64,000 nt of DNA from an uncultured Lewinella sp. (GCA_937873655.1 CALMYQ010000155.1:1-64000), one strand, 5' to 3'; numbered from the stretch's first letter, positions 17,171 through 26,020 are shown. Notes: a model not told the origin generated them from the letters alone. A program made the numbers and translations.

Positions 17171-17881
17171 ATGAACGAAAACCTGTATTGCCCAAACTGC
17201 AACAGCCTGATCCCGGCCGCTGACATCAACATCGCCAGCCTGGTGGCCAAATGCAACCATTGCAATTCCGTTTTTTCTTTTGACCGGCAGGTGTCCGCGG
17301 TACCGGAGCGTTCCTACAAGCGGGCCGAAGTGATGCTGCCCCGCGGCTTTGAAGCGTTCAGCACCCTGTCGGCGCTGGATGTCGAGATCAGTTGGCGGCA
17401 AACGTCCGACGGAATGGGCTTCCTGCTGTTTTTCACCTTGTTCTGGAATTTCATCGTTTTTATCTTCGTCTTCATCGGACTGGCGTCCGGTGAGTATAAG
17501 ATGTTGCTCTTCATCAGTGTTCACTTGCTGGTCGGCGTTTCGCTGTTGTATTACGTGATCGCCACCTTTGTCAATAAAACCTATATCCAGGTGTCGCGCC
17601 GCCAGGTCAGCATCGTTCATACGCCGCTCAAACTCCCTTTTTATAAGGATAAGAGCATCTTTTCCAACGAGCTCGATCAGCTCTACGTCCAGCGGTACGT
17701 GGCCAGCACCACCAACGGGCAACCCAATCACGCCTTCGCCCTGCAGGCCCGCCTGAAGAACGGCCGCGAGATCCGGCTGATCAAAGGCCTGAAACACCCC
17801 GACCAGGCAGCTTACCTTGAACAACAGATCGAAAAATTCCTGACGATCGAGGACCGGCCGATGGAAGGAGAATATAACTAG
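17171..17881 (+). CDS. Zinc-ribbon membrane protein of unknown function
   Basis: A 236-residue protein that I do not recognise as a named family. It begins with a zinc ribbon (C7-P-N-C10 and C35-N-H-C38, 'CPNCNSLIPAAD' and 'CNHCNSVFSF'). Two adjacent transmembrane helices follow at about residues 82-105 and 109-132, then a basic C-terminal domain of about 100 residues rich in beta strands. Both termini should be cytoplasmic. A degenerate -7 element (TATCATTG, 17131-17138) lies upstream. It follows mfd by 90 bases on the same strand. Confidence 0.75.
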   Translation: MNENLYCPNCNSLIPAADINIASLVAKCNHCNSVFSFDRQVSAVPERSYKRAEVMLPRGFEAFSTLSALDVEISWRQTSDGMGFLLFFTLFWNFIVFIFVFIGLASGEYKMLLFISVHLLVGVSLLYYVIATFVNKTYIQVSRRQVSIVHTPLKLPFYKDKSIFSNELDQLYVQRYVASTTNGQPNHAFALQARLKNGREIRLIKGLKHPDQAAYLEQQIEKFLTIEDRPMEGEYN

Positions 17882-17883
17882 TA

Positions 17884-17966
17884 GCGACGTAAGATTTTAC
17901 GTCGCCAGATTTTACGTCGCCAGATTTTACGTCGCCAGATTTTACGTCGCCAGATCTTACGTCGCA
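17884..17966. repeat. 15-base tandem repeat array with an inverted first half-unit
   Basis: Five tandem units of AGATTTTACGTCGCC run from 17892 to 17966; four are perfect and the last has two changes. Just before them, GCGACGTAA (17884-17892) is the exact inverse complement of the TTACGTCGC core, so a hairpin with any unit can form. The array starts three bases after the stop of the zinc-ribbon gene, in a convergent spacer. It could serve as a transcription stop for both strands. Confidence 0.85.
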
Positions 17967-18240
17967 ACGATCTTCAACAATTATCAATCACGTAATCAAC
18001 AATCATCAATCCGTCAAATGCGATTAATAACCCCCTGAAATGGGGCGTTCGAAAAAATAAATGAAAAGGATTGGAATTAAAATAAATGTGCCCTCAGGTA
18101 CAAATTATCGGTATAACAATGGTATTAAGGCAGTATCGGCGTGCCGTAGGTACGCAAGGTGATAATGATCTGAATTGCACCCTTACCGCTCACCTCCCCG
18201 GATCTCACCCACTTTAAGCCGGCCCTCGCCTCTGCCCAAA
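17967..18240. other. Non-coding remainder of the convergent spacer
   Basis: This stretch has no reading frame with coding character. It holds a weak hairpin (CCCC-TGAAAT-GGGG near 18033) and AT-rich sequence, with no promoter match good enough to report. It separates two tandem arrays. Confidence 0.6.
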
Positions 18241-18280
18241 CTGACCACTGACAACTGACAACTGACAACTGACAACTGAC
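18241..18280. repeat. 7-base tandem repeat array (CTGACAA)
   Basis: About 5.7 units of CTGACAA, the first with one change (CTGACCA). It ends five bases before the stop codon of the TPR gene. The unit resembles the TTACAAC units of the array near 49.9 kb. Confidence 0.85.
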
Positions 18281-18284
18281 ATAG

Positions 18285-19682
18285 TCACCGCGCAGCGATC
18301 AAATTCGCCACATCCGGATCAACCGTCAGGGCGGGGACCAGCGAGAACAGCACCCCGTGCGCCTCGTAATCCTCCAGGAGGGCTTCACCCAGCCAATACA
18401 GCGCTTCCTGGCGGCGTCCCAGGCGGAGGAGGCAGGCGGCCTGGCTGTAGATGAGTTCGGCGCCCAGATCGAAGGTAATGGCCTCTTCGGAGCATTTGAG
18501 GGCTTCTTCGAACTGACCGGTATCGAGCAGGAAGGTGATATAGCGCAACCAGAGGTCCTTTTCTTCGGGCGCGATCTCCAGGGAAGCCTTGAAATAGAAA
18601 GCGGCGCCGGTCAGGTCGCCCGTTTGTTCCAGGGCTTCGGCCATGCCGAGGTAGTATTCCTCGCGGCCGTCCTCAATATGAATGGCTTTCTGGTAGCAGC
18701 GGATGGCGCTTTTCCAGTTGCCTTTTTCCGCCCAGCACTGGCCCAGGCAAAAGTGAGCCTCGTCGTCCATCGGGTCGATATGGATGGCCTTGACGAAATA
18801 TTCCTTGGCCTCATCGTATTTGCCCAGGTGCTGGAAGCATTGCCCGATACGGAGCAGGGTTTCGCCTTCCGGGTCGAACTGCTCCTGCATTTCCAGGTAC
18901 AGGCGGAGGGCCTTGCCGTATTGCTGGAGCTCGAAACAGAGCTCGGCGCAGTCGCGGTAGGCAAACTCAAACTGATCATTGATGGAAAAGGCAAACTCGT
19001 AGGCCTCTATGGCTTCGTCGTAGTTCCCCAGGCAGGCATGCGCATGCGCCAGGTTGTACCACGCTAAATAGGCATATGGATAATCTTCCAGCAGGGTCTC
19101 GTGGAAGCGGACGCTTTCTTCGTATTGTTTCGACAGCTCGGTGGCCAGCCACATCTTTTCGAGGGCTTCCTCGTTTTCCGGCCACAGGTCCAGGGCAGCC
19201 CGCAGAGAGATGAACATCCGCTCGTAGGCCTCTTCCTGTTCGAACAGGACGGCTTCTACCAGGAGGATGTCGCTGAGGTCATGCCCTTCTGCGCCGGCTT
19301 TGCAGGCGTCCAGGATGGCCAGGGCCGTATCCGTCTGGTCGAGGTAGATGAACGCCTCTGCCCGCAGGAGCTCGATCTCCAGCTCACCCGGCGAAAAATT
19401 GGCGGCATGCTCAAGGACATTGAGCGCCTCGTGTTCGCGGTGGGTCTCGATCAGGAGATTGGCCTGGCGGAGGTAAAAATCGACGGAGAAACTGTAGTGC
19501 TGAATGGCACGGCCGGCAACTTCGAGTGCCTTTTCGGGAAGACCTTCCGATTCGTAGTAGTCAATGAGTTGCTGATAGGCCTTTTCATCCAGAAAAACGG
19601 CCAATCCTTGTTTGGATATGTTCTCGTACTCCGCAACGAGGTTGTTTAAAGCGTCGTCACGGTTTTTGTTCATAGGACGCAT
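18285..19682 (-). CDS. Tetratricopeptide-repeat protein
   Basis: A 465-residue soluble protein made almost wholly of TPR helices, roughly ten repeats. Clear examples are 'AYLAWYNLAHAHACLGNYDEA' (in part) and 'AKEYFVKAIHIDPMDDEAHF'. No signal peptide or catalytic domain is seen, so it is probably a cytoplasmic scaffold. An ATG at 19673 is an equally good start. A near-consensus -7 element (TACCTTTA) lies upstream at about 19760. Function cannot be assigned from repeats alone. Confidence 0.85.
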   Translation of the reverse strand: MRPMNKNRDDALNNLVAEYENISKQGLAVFLDEKAYQQLIDYYESEGLPEKALEVAGRAIQHYSFSVDFYLRQANLLIETHREHEALNVLEHAANFSPGELEIELLRAEAFIYLDQTDTALAILDACKAGAEGHDLSDILLVEAVLFEQEEAYERMFISLRAALDLWPENEEALEKMWLATELSKQYEESVRFHETLLEDYPYAYLAWYNLAHAHACLGNYDEAIEAYEFAFSINDQFEFAYRDCAELCFELQQYGKALRLYLEMQEQFDPEGETLLRIGQCFQHLGKYDEAKEYFVKAIHIDPMDDEAHFCLGQCWAEKGNWKSAIRCYQKAIHIEDGREEYYLGMAEALEQTGDLTGAAFYFKASLEIAPEEKDLWLRYITFLLDTGQFEEALKCSEEAITFDLGAELIYSQAACLLRLGRRQEALYWLGEALLEDYEAHGVLFSLVPALTVDPDVANLIAAR

Positions 19683-19896
19683 AGCTCAATTTTAAGGCGC
19701 CTGGGCATTTTACGCTCGTGGAAACAATCTAATCATTTACCGGAATGCCGGTTTGTCAGTAAAGGTACATTAAAAGCAAAAATAACTCAATTTATTTTTC
19801 GCTTTTGACCAAAAAAGGGCCTCTACCCGCTTGTTTGTACGATAAATGACCTGGAAAGTTTTCTTTTCGCTTAAAAAATTAAGCTTTTTTGTCATG

Positions 19897-20373
19897 TCAA
19901 TTATTTTTGAACCCATTGCGGTTGTTTCGGCGCAGCTGGCCGGCGCGTTCCAGGATCATTCTTTTGAACTCCAGATCTGCCTTGTGGTACAGGATGAGCT
20001 TGCGGCCCGGCAACACATCGAGCAGCTTCCCGGCGTACTCGCGTTTCAGGGTCAACAGTTCTTCCTCCATCTTCAGCCGGTTGTTCAGCGCTTCTTCGGC
20101 TTCGGCGTCCGTCAGGTCGTCGATCCGGCGGGTGAGCCTGTATTTTTTCCGGACGGCGGCCTCCTTGTTCTCGAATTCGCGCATCACAGGCCAGAACCGC
20201 TCGGATTCAGACGGCGTGAGCTTCATCTGGTCCGTTATAAAGGCTATCCGTTGGGCGCGCACCCGTTCCATGATGGGGCCCTGGGATTCGGCGGGTTCGA
20301 GATCGTCAAAAAACTGGGCCTGCGCGAAGGTAGCGCCGAACAGGCAGACCAGCATGATCATCCATTTTTTCAT
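19897..20373 (-). CDS. Small periplasmic LTXXQ/Spy-like protein
   Basis: 158 residues from the ATG at 20373, which gives a signal peptide (MKKWMIMLVCLFGATFAQAQ). A longer frame to 20463 overlaps the upstream gene and lacks one. The mature part is a long charged helical protein with 'ITDQMKLTPSESERFWPVM', a pattern seen in Bacteroidota relatives of the Spy/CpxP (LTXXQ) sensors. It is the last gene of a sigma/anti-sigma/sensor-like operon. I infer a role in envelope stress sensing; this is not shown by sequence alone. Confidence 0.7.
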   Translation of the reverse strand: MKKWMIMLVCLFGATFAQAQFFDDLEPAESQGPIMERVRAQRIAFITDQMKLTPSESERFWPVMREFENKEAAVRKKYRLTRRIDDLTDAEAEEALNNRLKMEEELLTLKREYAGKLLDVLPGRKLILYHKADLEFKRMILERAGQLRRNNRNGFKNN

Positions 20374-20393
20374 AGTACGGTGGTAATTTAAAA

Positions 20394-20891
20394 TCAGAAC
20401 AAAATTTGTTCGAGGGTAGCTTCGTCCACGTCTTCGAGGTATTCGTCCAGCAGCTGGTCCCATTCGCTGTCCAGGGTATCTGTCCTGCCTGCTCCGGCCG
20501 GGTCGGCGATCTCTTCCGGTCGCGAAGCCACCAGCATGGACAAGTCGAAATCCTCGATATTGTTCAGGATGTATTGTTCCGCTTCCTGGGGGGTGAGGGC
20601 GCCCAAATCAAACGCCGCTGATTCCCGCGGCCGGTTCAGCCAGATCAAGGCCGCTGCCGCCAGCACGAGGGCCGCCGCAATACCCGATTTATAGGGCAGG
20701 CGCCATAACCGCCGCATGGGGCGGACAACAGTTTCTTTCTTCGGGCTGTCTTTCAACCTGGACCAGACCTGATCGGTCAACCCCTCAAAGTAGCCCTCCG
20801 GCGTTGTCAGGCCGTCGCCCTTCGCTTTCAGGTCCCGGAGCCGGGGAGAAAGTCCGGAGAGTTCATCCAGTATTTCTTTTCGATTATCCAT
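20394..20891 (-). CDS. Putative membrane anti-sigma factor
   Basis: A 165-residue single-pass protein. A cytoplasmic helical domain (1-65) is followed by one transmembrane helix ('GIAAALVLAAAALIWLN', about 70-86) and a short acidic periplasmic tail ('EWDQLLDEYLEDVDEATLE'). It starts four bases after the stop of the ECF sigma factor gene, the typical place for its anti-sigma factor. No zinc-binding HxxxCxxC motif is present, so it is not a ZAS-type anti-sigma. The assignment rests on context and topology. Confidence 0.7.
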   Translation of the reverse strand: MDNRKEILDELSGLSPRLRDLKAKGDGLTTPEGYFEGLTDQVWSRLKDSPKKETVVRPMRRLWRLPYKSGIAAALVLAAAALIWLNRPRESAAFDLGALTPQEAEQYILNNIEDFDLSMLVASRPEEIADPAGAGRTDTLDSEWDQLLDEYLEDVDEATLEQILF

Positions 20892-20895
20892 ATCG

Positions 20896-21525
20896 CTAAC
20901 GGATCTGTTCGTTCTTAAAAAACTGCTCGATCTTTTTGACCGCGTGGTGGTACGACGCCTTCAGCGCGCCGACCGAAGTGCCCAGCATATCGGACATTTC
21001 CTGGTAGCCCATGTCTTCAAAATAGCGCAGGGTGAAGACCTCGCGCTGCTTGTCGGGCAGGCCGGTCAGGGCCCGGTGCAACAAGGCCTGCGCCTCATCG
21101 CCGTTGAAATAACTGTCCGCCCTGAGCCGGTTGGCCGCCGCCAGCTGGTCTTCCCCGTCGATGGAGGCGGCCATTTTGCGCTTTTTCCGCTCCAGGAACG
21201 TGAACGCCTCATTCGAAGCGATGCGGTACAGCCAGGTGTACAGCCCCGATTTGCCTTCAAACCGGTCGATGGCCCTGAACGCCTTGATCAGGCAGTTCTG
21301 CAACACGTCATTGGCGTCCTCATGGTCGATCACCAGCCGCCGGATATGCCGGTAGAGCCGTTCCTGGTACTTGGCCATCAGCAGCCGGAACCCCTGCTCC
21401 TGTTGCGCGGATTGGTTCAACAACGCTATGATCTGATCATCCGATATTTCCCGGTTCAGCGTCAACAAGCAGTGGATTTTGATGAATTGGACGGAAAAAG
21501 CGGGCAAAGGTTTAAACGGCGGCAA
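20896..21525 (-). CDS. ECF RNA polymerase sigma factor
   Basis: A 209-residue sigma-70 of the ECF group. Region 2 is seen in 'HEDANDVLQNCLIKAFRAID' and 'GLYTWLYRIASNEAFTFL'; region 4 in 'LPDKQREVFTLRYFEDMGYQ' and 'GTSVGALKASYHHAVKKI'. The ATG at 21525 gives about 20 extra residues; a TTG at 21465 ('LTLNREISDDQII') would give the more usual N-terminus. It heads the operon with the anti-sigma and LTXXQ-like genes, and probably controls an envelope response. Confidence 0.93.
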   Translation of the reverse strand: MPPFKPLPAFSVQFIKIHCLLTLNREISDDQIIALLNQSAQQEQGFRLLMAKYQERLYRHIRRLVIDHEDANDVLQNCLIKAFRAIDRFEGKSGLYTWLYRIASNEAFTFLERKKRKMAASIDGEDQLAAANRLRADSYFNGDEAQALLHRALTGLPDKQREVFTLRYFEDMGYQEMSDMLGTSVGALKASYHHAVKKIEQFFKNEQIR

Positions 21526-21596
21526 AAAATATCCGGTATTTTTTACCCCATCTTTCGTAAAAATAATTCTTACCGGCCGGACTATATCGATTTTTG

Positions 21597-21604
21597 TAGC
21601 TTTG
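21597..21604 (+). promoter_or_regulatory. -7 promoter element for metF
   Basis: TAGCTTTG matches TAnnTTTG and lies 26 bases before the ATG of the methylenetetrahydrofolate reductase gene. A -33 element is not clear. Confidence 0.5.
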
Positions 21605-21629
21605 CGGCCTAAAAAGCCGATACTTTCAC

Positions 21630-22586
21630 ATGAAAGTGACCGAATATTTTGAAAAGGCCAAAGGCCGTACGCTGGTCTCCTTTGAGGTGCTCCCCCCGCT
21701 GAAAGGCGGCAGCATGAAAGCGATTTTCGATACCCTCGACCCGCTGATGGAGTTCAAGCCGCCTTTTATCGACGTTACCTACCACCGGGAAGAGTTCGTG
21801 TACAATATGCGGCCCAGCGGATATTACGAAAAGACCGCCATCCGCAAACGCCCCGGCACGGTCGGCATCTGCGCCGCCATCATGCACCGGTACGGCGTTG
21901 ACGCGGTACCCCACCTCATCTGCGGCGGGTTTACCCGGGAGGATACTGAAAACGCGCTCATCGACCTCAATTTCCTGAACATCAACAACGTGCTGGCCCT
22001 GCGGGGCGACGCCCGCAAATTCGAAGGCAAATTCATCCCGGAAGAAGGCGGCCACGAATACGCCCTCGAACTGGTCCGCCAGATTGCCGACATGAACCGG
22101 GGCAAATACCTCGACGACAATATCGAGAACGGCGAAAAGACGGATTTTTGCATCGGGATCGCCGGCTACCCGGAAAAGCACTTCGAAGCGCCGAATATGG
22201 AAACCGACCTGGCCCATACCAAGGCCAAGATCGCGGCCGGCGCCAATTATATCGTCACCCAGATGTTCTTCAATACCCAGGCCTATTTCGACTACGTCGA
22301 CCTTTGCCGCAAGGAAGGCATCGACGTGCCCATCGTGCCGGGCCTGAAGCCCATTACCAAAGCGTACCAGCTCTCCTCCATTCCCCGCAACTTTTTTGTC
22401 GATATTCCCACCGAACTGGTCAGGGAAATGTCGGCGGCCAAGACCGATGCCGCCAAAAAGCAGGTGGGCGTTGAATGGTGCATTGCCCAGTCCAAAGCCC
22501 TGAAGGCAGCCGGCGTGCCTTGCATTCACTATTATATGATGGGAGACGCCGAGTCGGCAAGAAAGATTGCGGAAGCTATTTTCTGA
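21630..22586 (+). CDS. metF: 5,10-methylenetetrahydrofolate reductase
   Basis: A 318-residue TIM-barrel flavoprotein reducing methylene-THF to methyl-THF for methionine synthesis. Family marks are 'LVSFEVLPPLKG' at the start, the 'HLICGGFTREDTENALIDL' segment, 'NNVLALRGDARK', and 'GANYIVTQMFFNTQAYFDYV'. It is cytoplasmic. It is convergent with apaG, separated by only ten bases, and no other methionine gene is adjacent. Confidence 0.96.
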   Translation: MKVTEYFEKAKGRTLVSFEVLPPLKGGSMKAIFDTLDPLMEFKPPFIDVTYHREEFVYNMRPSGYYEKTAIRKRPGTVGICAAIMHRYGVDAVPHLICGGFTREDTENALIDLNFLNINNVLALRGDARKFEGKFIPEEGGHEYALELVRQIADMNRGKYLDDNIENGEKTDFCIGIAGYPEKHFEAPNMETDLAHTKAKIAAGANYIVTQMFFNTQAYFDYVDLCRKEGIDVPIVPGLKPITKAYQLSSIPRNFFVDIPTELVREMSAAKTDAAKKQVGVEWCIAQSKALKAAGVPCIHYYMMGDAESARKIAEAIF

Positions 22587-22596
22587 CGGCGCCGGG

Positions 22597-22983
22597 TCAA
22601 TTCAGCAAATAAGGGGCGATCAGGTAAAATTCGGGAATGCCCACTTTGAACTCCGACAGGTCCGTTTCGCGGCGCATCAGGTAGGTGCCGTTCATCCGGC
22701 CGATCTCCGTATCCAGCGGGCACCAGGAAGCGTATTGGTGCTTTTCGCCCGGAAGCAGGACGGGCTGCTGCCCGATGACGCCTTCGCCTTCCACTTCCCG
22801 GACAAAACCGGTCGCGTCCTGGATCAGCCAGTGGCGGCGCATCAGCCGGACCTCCTCCGCCCCCAGGTTCTCGATGATGATTTCGTAGGAAAAAACATAG
22901 CGGCCCTGCTCCGGATTGGAATGATCCGGCCGGTAGGTCGGGGTAACGCTTACGCGGATGTCGTGCGTAATCAGGGTATTCAT
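22597..22983 (-). CDS. apaG: ApaG domain protein
   Basis: A 128-residue ApaG/FBA-like beta-sandwich protein of the usual length (about 125). Typical segments are 'VSVTPTYRPDHSNPEQGRYV', 'IIIENLGAEEVRLMRRHWLI', 'GEGVIGQQPVLLPGE' and 'GRMNGTYLMR'. Its biochemical role is not settled; mutants in enterobacteria are linked to Co2+/Mg2+ handling. Its ATG overlaps the stop of gmk (ATGA), so the two are probably translationally coupled. It is the third gene of yicC-gmk-apaG. Confidence 0.94.
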   Translation of the reverse strand: MNTLITHDIRVSVTPTYRPDHSNPEQGRYVFSYEIIIENLGAEEVRLMRRHWLIQDATGFVREVEGEGVIGQQPVLLPGEKHQYASWCPLDTEIGRMNGTYLMRRETDLSEFKVGIPEFYLIAPYLLN

Positions 22984-23573
22984 GGATTGTTTTCGAGATT
23001 TTTCTTCGCGCCGATCCCTAAGAACACGGATACCAGTCGTTCGGCATCCGTCAGGGCCGTTTCCAATACATCATTAACTAATATTGCATCAAATTTGTTT
23101 TGATAACTCAGCTCTTCTTTCGTTTTGGCGATCCTTTTAGCCAGACTGACGGGGTCTTCCGTCCGCCGCAGGTTCAGCCGTTCGAATAAAACCTCAGGCG
23201 AAGGAGGCTTTACAAAAACGCTCAGGGCCTGGTCGCCGTAGGTCTTTTTGAGGTTGACGGCGCCTTTGACATCGATATCGAAAATGATGTGTTTGCCCTC
23301 GGCCCAAAGCCGGCTGATCTCGCTGTGCAGGGTGCCGTAGAACTGCCCCTCGTACACTTCCTGCCATTCGGCGAATGCACCGGCATCGATCCAGGACCGG
23401 AACTGCGATACGCTCACAAAGTAATAATCCCGGCCTTCTTCTTCGTACGACCTGGGTTGGCGCGTGGTGGCGGATACCGAGAACGCCAGGTTCGGGAATA
23501 CTTTCAGCAGATGTCGGACGATGGTGGTTTTTCCCGCGCCCGAAGGGGCTGTGAAGATGATGAGCTTGCCCAT
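22980..23573 (-). CDS. gmk: Guanylate kinase
   Basis: 197 residues from the ATG at 23573 (MGKLIIFTAPSGAGKTT); an ATG three codons earlier at 23582 is also possible. The P-loop is A9-P-S-G-A-G-K15-T16. The GMP-binding region follows ('SVSATTRQPRSYEEEGRDYY'), then 'IIFDIDVKGAVNLKKTYG' and the lid segment. It phosphorylates GMP to GDP. It lies between yicC and apaG with near-zero spacing, a common Bacteroidota arrangement. Confidence 0.97.
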   Translation of the reverse strand: MGKLIIFTAPSGAGKTTIVRHLLKVFPNLAFSVSATTRQPRSYEEEGRDYYFVSVSQFRSWIDAGAFAEWQEVYEGQFYGTLHSEISRLWAEGKHIIFDIDVKGAVNLKKTYGDQALSVFVKPPSPEVLFERLNLRRTEDPVSLAKRIAKTKEELSYQNKFDAILVNDVLETALTDAERLVSVFLGIGAKKNLENNP

Positions 23574-23584
23574 AAACAACATTT

Positions 23585-24460
23585 CTAGACCGTATTGGCC
23601 ACCAGCTCTTTTATCTTTTCCAACTCGTCTTTCATGGTGACGACGAGCCGCTGAATTTCCGATGAATAGGCCTTGGCGCCGAGTGTATTGATCTCGCGGC
23701 CCATTTCCTGGCTGATAAACCCGAGCTTCCGCCCTTTGGCGTTGACCTTCTTATCCAGTTCTTCCAGGAAGTAGCGGCAGTGCTGTTCGAGCCGCACCTT
23801 TTCCTCGGTGATGTCCATTTTTTCCAGATAGAACAATACCTCCTGTTCGAAGCGGTTCTTGTCCACATTCTCCTTGCCCATGAACTCCTCGAGGTTCTGG
23901 TACATGCGCTGGCGGATCTTGGACACGCGCTCTTCTTCAAAGGGGTTGACCTGCCCCAGAAGGTCCAGGATGTTGCTGACCCTGGTGCGGAGGTCTTCTT
24001 CCATGGCGCCGCCTTCGGCCAGCCGGAATTTGTCAAAAAGGGACAAGGCGTCGGTCATGGCCGACATCACGGTAGACCATTCATCGTCGTCGATTTCCTG
24101 CTCCTCGGTCGAAATGACGTTGGGGATCTTGAGGATGGCCTGGACGAGGTCGCTTTGAGGGGCCGCAACGTCGGAGAGGAGGGACTGAAGCTCCTGGTAA
24201 TACCGCTTGAACAAGGGGCGGTTCAGCCCGAAGCCGTCGTCGCCTTGCAGGGATTTGACCTCGATGGACAGTTCGAGTTTGCCCCTTTCAGCCCTGTCCA
24301 CCACCATTTTCCGCAGTTCGGTCTCTTTCTCCCTGAAATTCTGTGGGATCTTGATCCGCAGGTCCGTAAATTTGCTGTTCAGGGATTTGACCTCGACAGA
24401 GATGGTTTTCTCCTTGAATGCGACGGACGACCTGCCGTAACCTGTCATTGAAAGAAGCAT
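23585..24460 (-). CDS. yicC: YicC-family endoribonuclease
   Basis: A 291-residue YicC protein of standard length. It begins with the hallmark 'MLLSMTGYGRSS' and 'VEVKSLNSKFTDLRIKIP', and ends with the DUF1732 region ('KLGFISQEMGREINTLGAKA'). Characterised relatives are endoribonucleases that act on structured RNA. First gene of the yicC-gmk-apaG operon; the gmk start lies within 15 bases of its stop. Confidence 0.95.
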   Translation of the reverse strand: MLLSMTGYGRSSVAFKEKTISVEVKSLNSKFTDLRIKIPQNFREKETELRKMVVDRAERGKLELSIEVKSLQGDDGFGLNRPLFKRYYQELQSLLSDVAAPQSDLVQAILKIPNVISTEEQEIDDDEWSTVMSAMTDALSLFDKFRLAEGGAMEEDLRTRVSNILDLLGQVNPFEEERVSKIRQRMYQNLEEFMGKENVDKNRFEQEVLFYLEKMDITEEKVRLEQHCRYFLEELDKKVNAKGRKLGFISQEMGREINTLGAKAYSSEIQRLVVTMKDELEKIKELVANTV

Positions 24461-24728
24461 AATGGTAATATTCCAGCAATTTAATGCTGCAGTGATAAAA
24501 GATTGGCAAATATAGCGTTTGCTAGGATTTTATTTCCCCTATCCGCCAATTAAGCCGGGCTCCGGAGGGCCTTCAGGCGGCCCCGGAAAGCTAATTGCCT
24601 GAAAAATAACGCAGATCGATGAAAAAATAGATAGAATTTTTTTTTGAATCAAAAATAAAATCCGAAATTTGCCGCTCGTTTGTCGAAAGCAAGAGGATTC
24701 ATAACTAATTATAAACCAAGAACTAACG

Positions 24729-25052
24729 ATGAGAAAAGCTGATTTGGTTACCGCTATCGCTGAAAAGACCGGTGTTCCTAAAGTTGATGTATTGGTTACA
24801 CTGGAGACCTTTTTCAAGGAGGTTAAGAACTCTTTGGCGGATGGCGAAAACGTTTACGTTAGAGGTTTTGGTTCTTTCATCATCAAAAAACGCGCGAAAA
24901 AAATTGGGCGGCACATTAAAAAGAATCAGGCGATCGAGATCCCTGCTCATTTTATCCCCGCTTTCAAACCGGCCAAGGTTTTTGTTGAGCAAGTGAAGGA
25001 TAACGTAACCTCCCTGCCTGAAAACGGATGGGACGATGAAGATGAGGATTAA
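24729..25052 (+). CDS. HU/IHF-family DNA-binding protein
   Basis: A 107-residue HU-type protein, slightly longer than the usual 90 because of an acidic tail ('ENGWDDEDED'). 'MRKADLVTAIAEKTGV' and 'VRGFGSFIIKKRAKKIGR' are the dimerisation helix and the start of the DNA-binding arm. 'IEIPAHFIPAFKPAKVF' closes the fold. It compacts and bends DNA. The 268-base upstream region is AT-rich and holds an imperfect GC-rich hairpin around 24556-24590 and a near-consensus -7 element (GAAATTTG at about 24663). Confidence 0.95.
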   Translation: MRKADLVTAIAEKTGVPKVDVLVTLETFFKEVKNSLADGENVYVRGFGSFIIKKRAKKIGRHIKKNQAIEIPAHFIPAFKPAKVFVEQVKDNVTSLPENGWDDEDED

Positions 25053-25079
25053 TCCTGATCACGTTTTCAACCCTGTCCT

Positions 25080-25868
25080 ATGACCAGGTTGCAAATAGGC
25101 ATTATCGCGGCTTCCCTGGCGTTGTTCTGCATACTGGCATTCGGGCTGGAGACCAGGCCCAGGCACCTGCGGGATCTGGACCGGCAGCGCTCGATCAGCG
25201 GTGAGACCACCAGCGCCGCCGTCTTGTTGAAAGAAGCAAGGCAAAAACTGCCTGAAACGGCTGCGGCCGAAGTAGCGGTTATGGAGGACAATGCCCTGGC
25301 ATCGGCCTCCGATTCGGAAAAAGCGGAACGGTTCAAGGAGCTGTCCGCCAGATGGTACCAATTGGGCTTTCCGGCCATATCGGGCTACTACGCCCAGGAA
25401 GTGGCTGAAATCCTGAATTCGGGTGAGAGCTGGGCGATTGCCGGCACGACCTATGCCATCGGGCAGCAGCAGGCTGACGAAGAAAAGGTCAGCGAGTTTT
25501 GCACGTCGAGGGCAGTACAGTGTTTTGAAAATGCCGTTTCGCTCGATCCGGACAACCCGGAATACCAGCTGAACCTGGCTAACGTTTATGTGGTGAAACC
25601 GCCGCAGGACAACCCGATGAAGGGCATCCTGATGTTGCGCGAATTAAACAATAAGTACCCGGATAATGTTCCGGTATTGAATACACTCGGGCGATTAGCC
25701 CTTCAGACCGGTCAGACCGACCGCGCCATCGAACGCCTCGAGCAGGCTTTGTCGCTGGCGCCTGAAAATAATCAGACCCTCTGTCTGCTGGCAGATGCCT
25801 ATCAGGCTGCCGGGCAATCCGACAAATCGGAGGCCTTCGCCCAAAGGTGCCAGTCAGGGAGGGAGTGA
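25080..25868 (+). CDS. TPR-repeat protein with N-terminal membrane anchor
   Basis: 262 residues. An N-terminal hydrophobic segment ('IGIIAASLALFCILAFGL', residues 4-21) anchors or exports it. The C-terminal half carries TPR repeats ('ALSLAPENNQTLCLLADAYQ'). It starts 27 bases after the HU gene and precedes the mS38-like gene, an order I recognise as common in Bacteroidota. Function unknown. Confidence 0.82.
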   Translation: MTRLQIGIIAASLALFCILAFGLETRPRHLRDLDRQRSISGETTSAAVLLKEARQKLPETAAAEVAVMEDNALASASDSEKAERFKELSARWYQLGFPAISGYYAQEVAEILNSGESWAIAGTTYAIGQQQADEEKVSEFCTSRAVQCFENAVSLDPDNPEYQLNLANVYVVKPPQDNPMKGILMLRELNNKYPDNVPVLNTLGRLALQTGQTDRAIERLEQALSLAPENNQTLCLLADAYQAAGQSDKSEAFAQRCQSGRE

Positions 25869-25924
25869 CCTGCACGTTGCAGGCAGATAAGAAACGGATT
25901 TTTTAACCAAAAAAATGATGCATT

Positions 25925-26020
25925 ATGCCTTGCGGAAAAAAGCGTAAAAGACATAAGATCGCCACGCACAAGCGGAAGAAGAGACTTCGCAAAAACCGTC
26001 ATAAGAAGAAGAACAGATAG
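25925..26020 (+). CDS. 31-residue COX24/AURKAIP1 (mS38-like) small basic protein
   Basis: A short frame encodes MPCGKKRKRHK followed by IATHKRKKRLRKNRHKKKNR and a TAG stop. Half of its residues are lysine or arginine. This matches the C-terminal motif of the AURKAIP1/COX24 family (PF08213), related to mitochondrial ribosomal protein mS38, and near-identical small proteins are widespread in Bacteroidota. I infer a ribosome-associated protein of the small subunit. No Shine-Dalgarno sequence is present; the region upstream is A-rich. A small hairpin (CCTGCA-CGT-TGCAGG, 25869-25883) lies between it and the TPR gene. Confidence 0.85.
   Translation: MPCGKKRKRHKIATHKRKKRLRKNRHKKKNR

Noticed and set aside
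17884..18280. Possible CRISPR array
   Set aside because: The 7- and 15-base units are contiguous without spacers, and no cas gene is present. The arrays near 34.0, 49.8 and 58.1 kb fail for the same reason.
24536..24600. GC-rich imperfect hairpin between yicC and HU
   Set aside because: It might be a terminator or leader element, but pairing is broken and no T-tract follows, so it is mentioned only within the HU entry.
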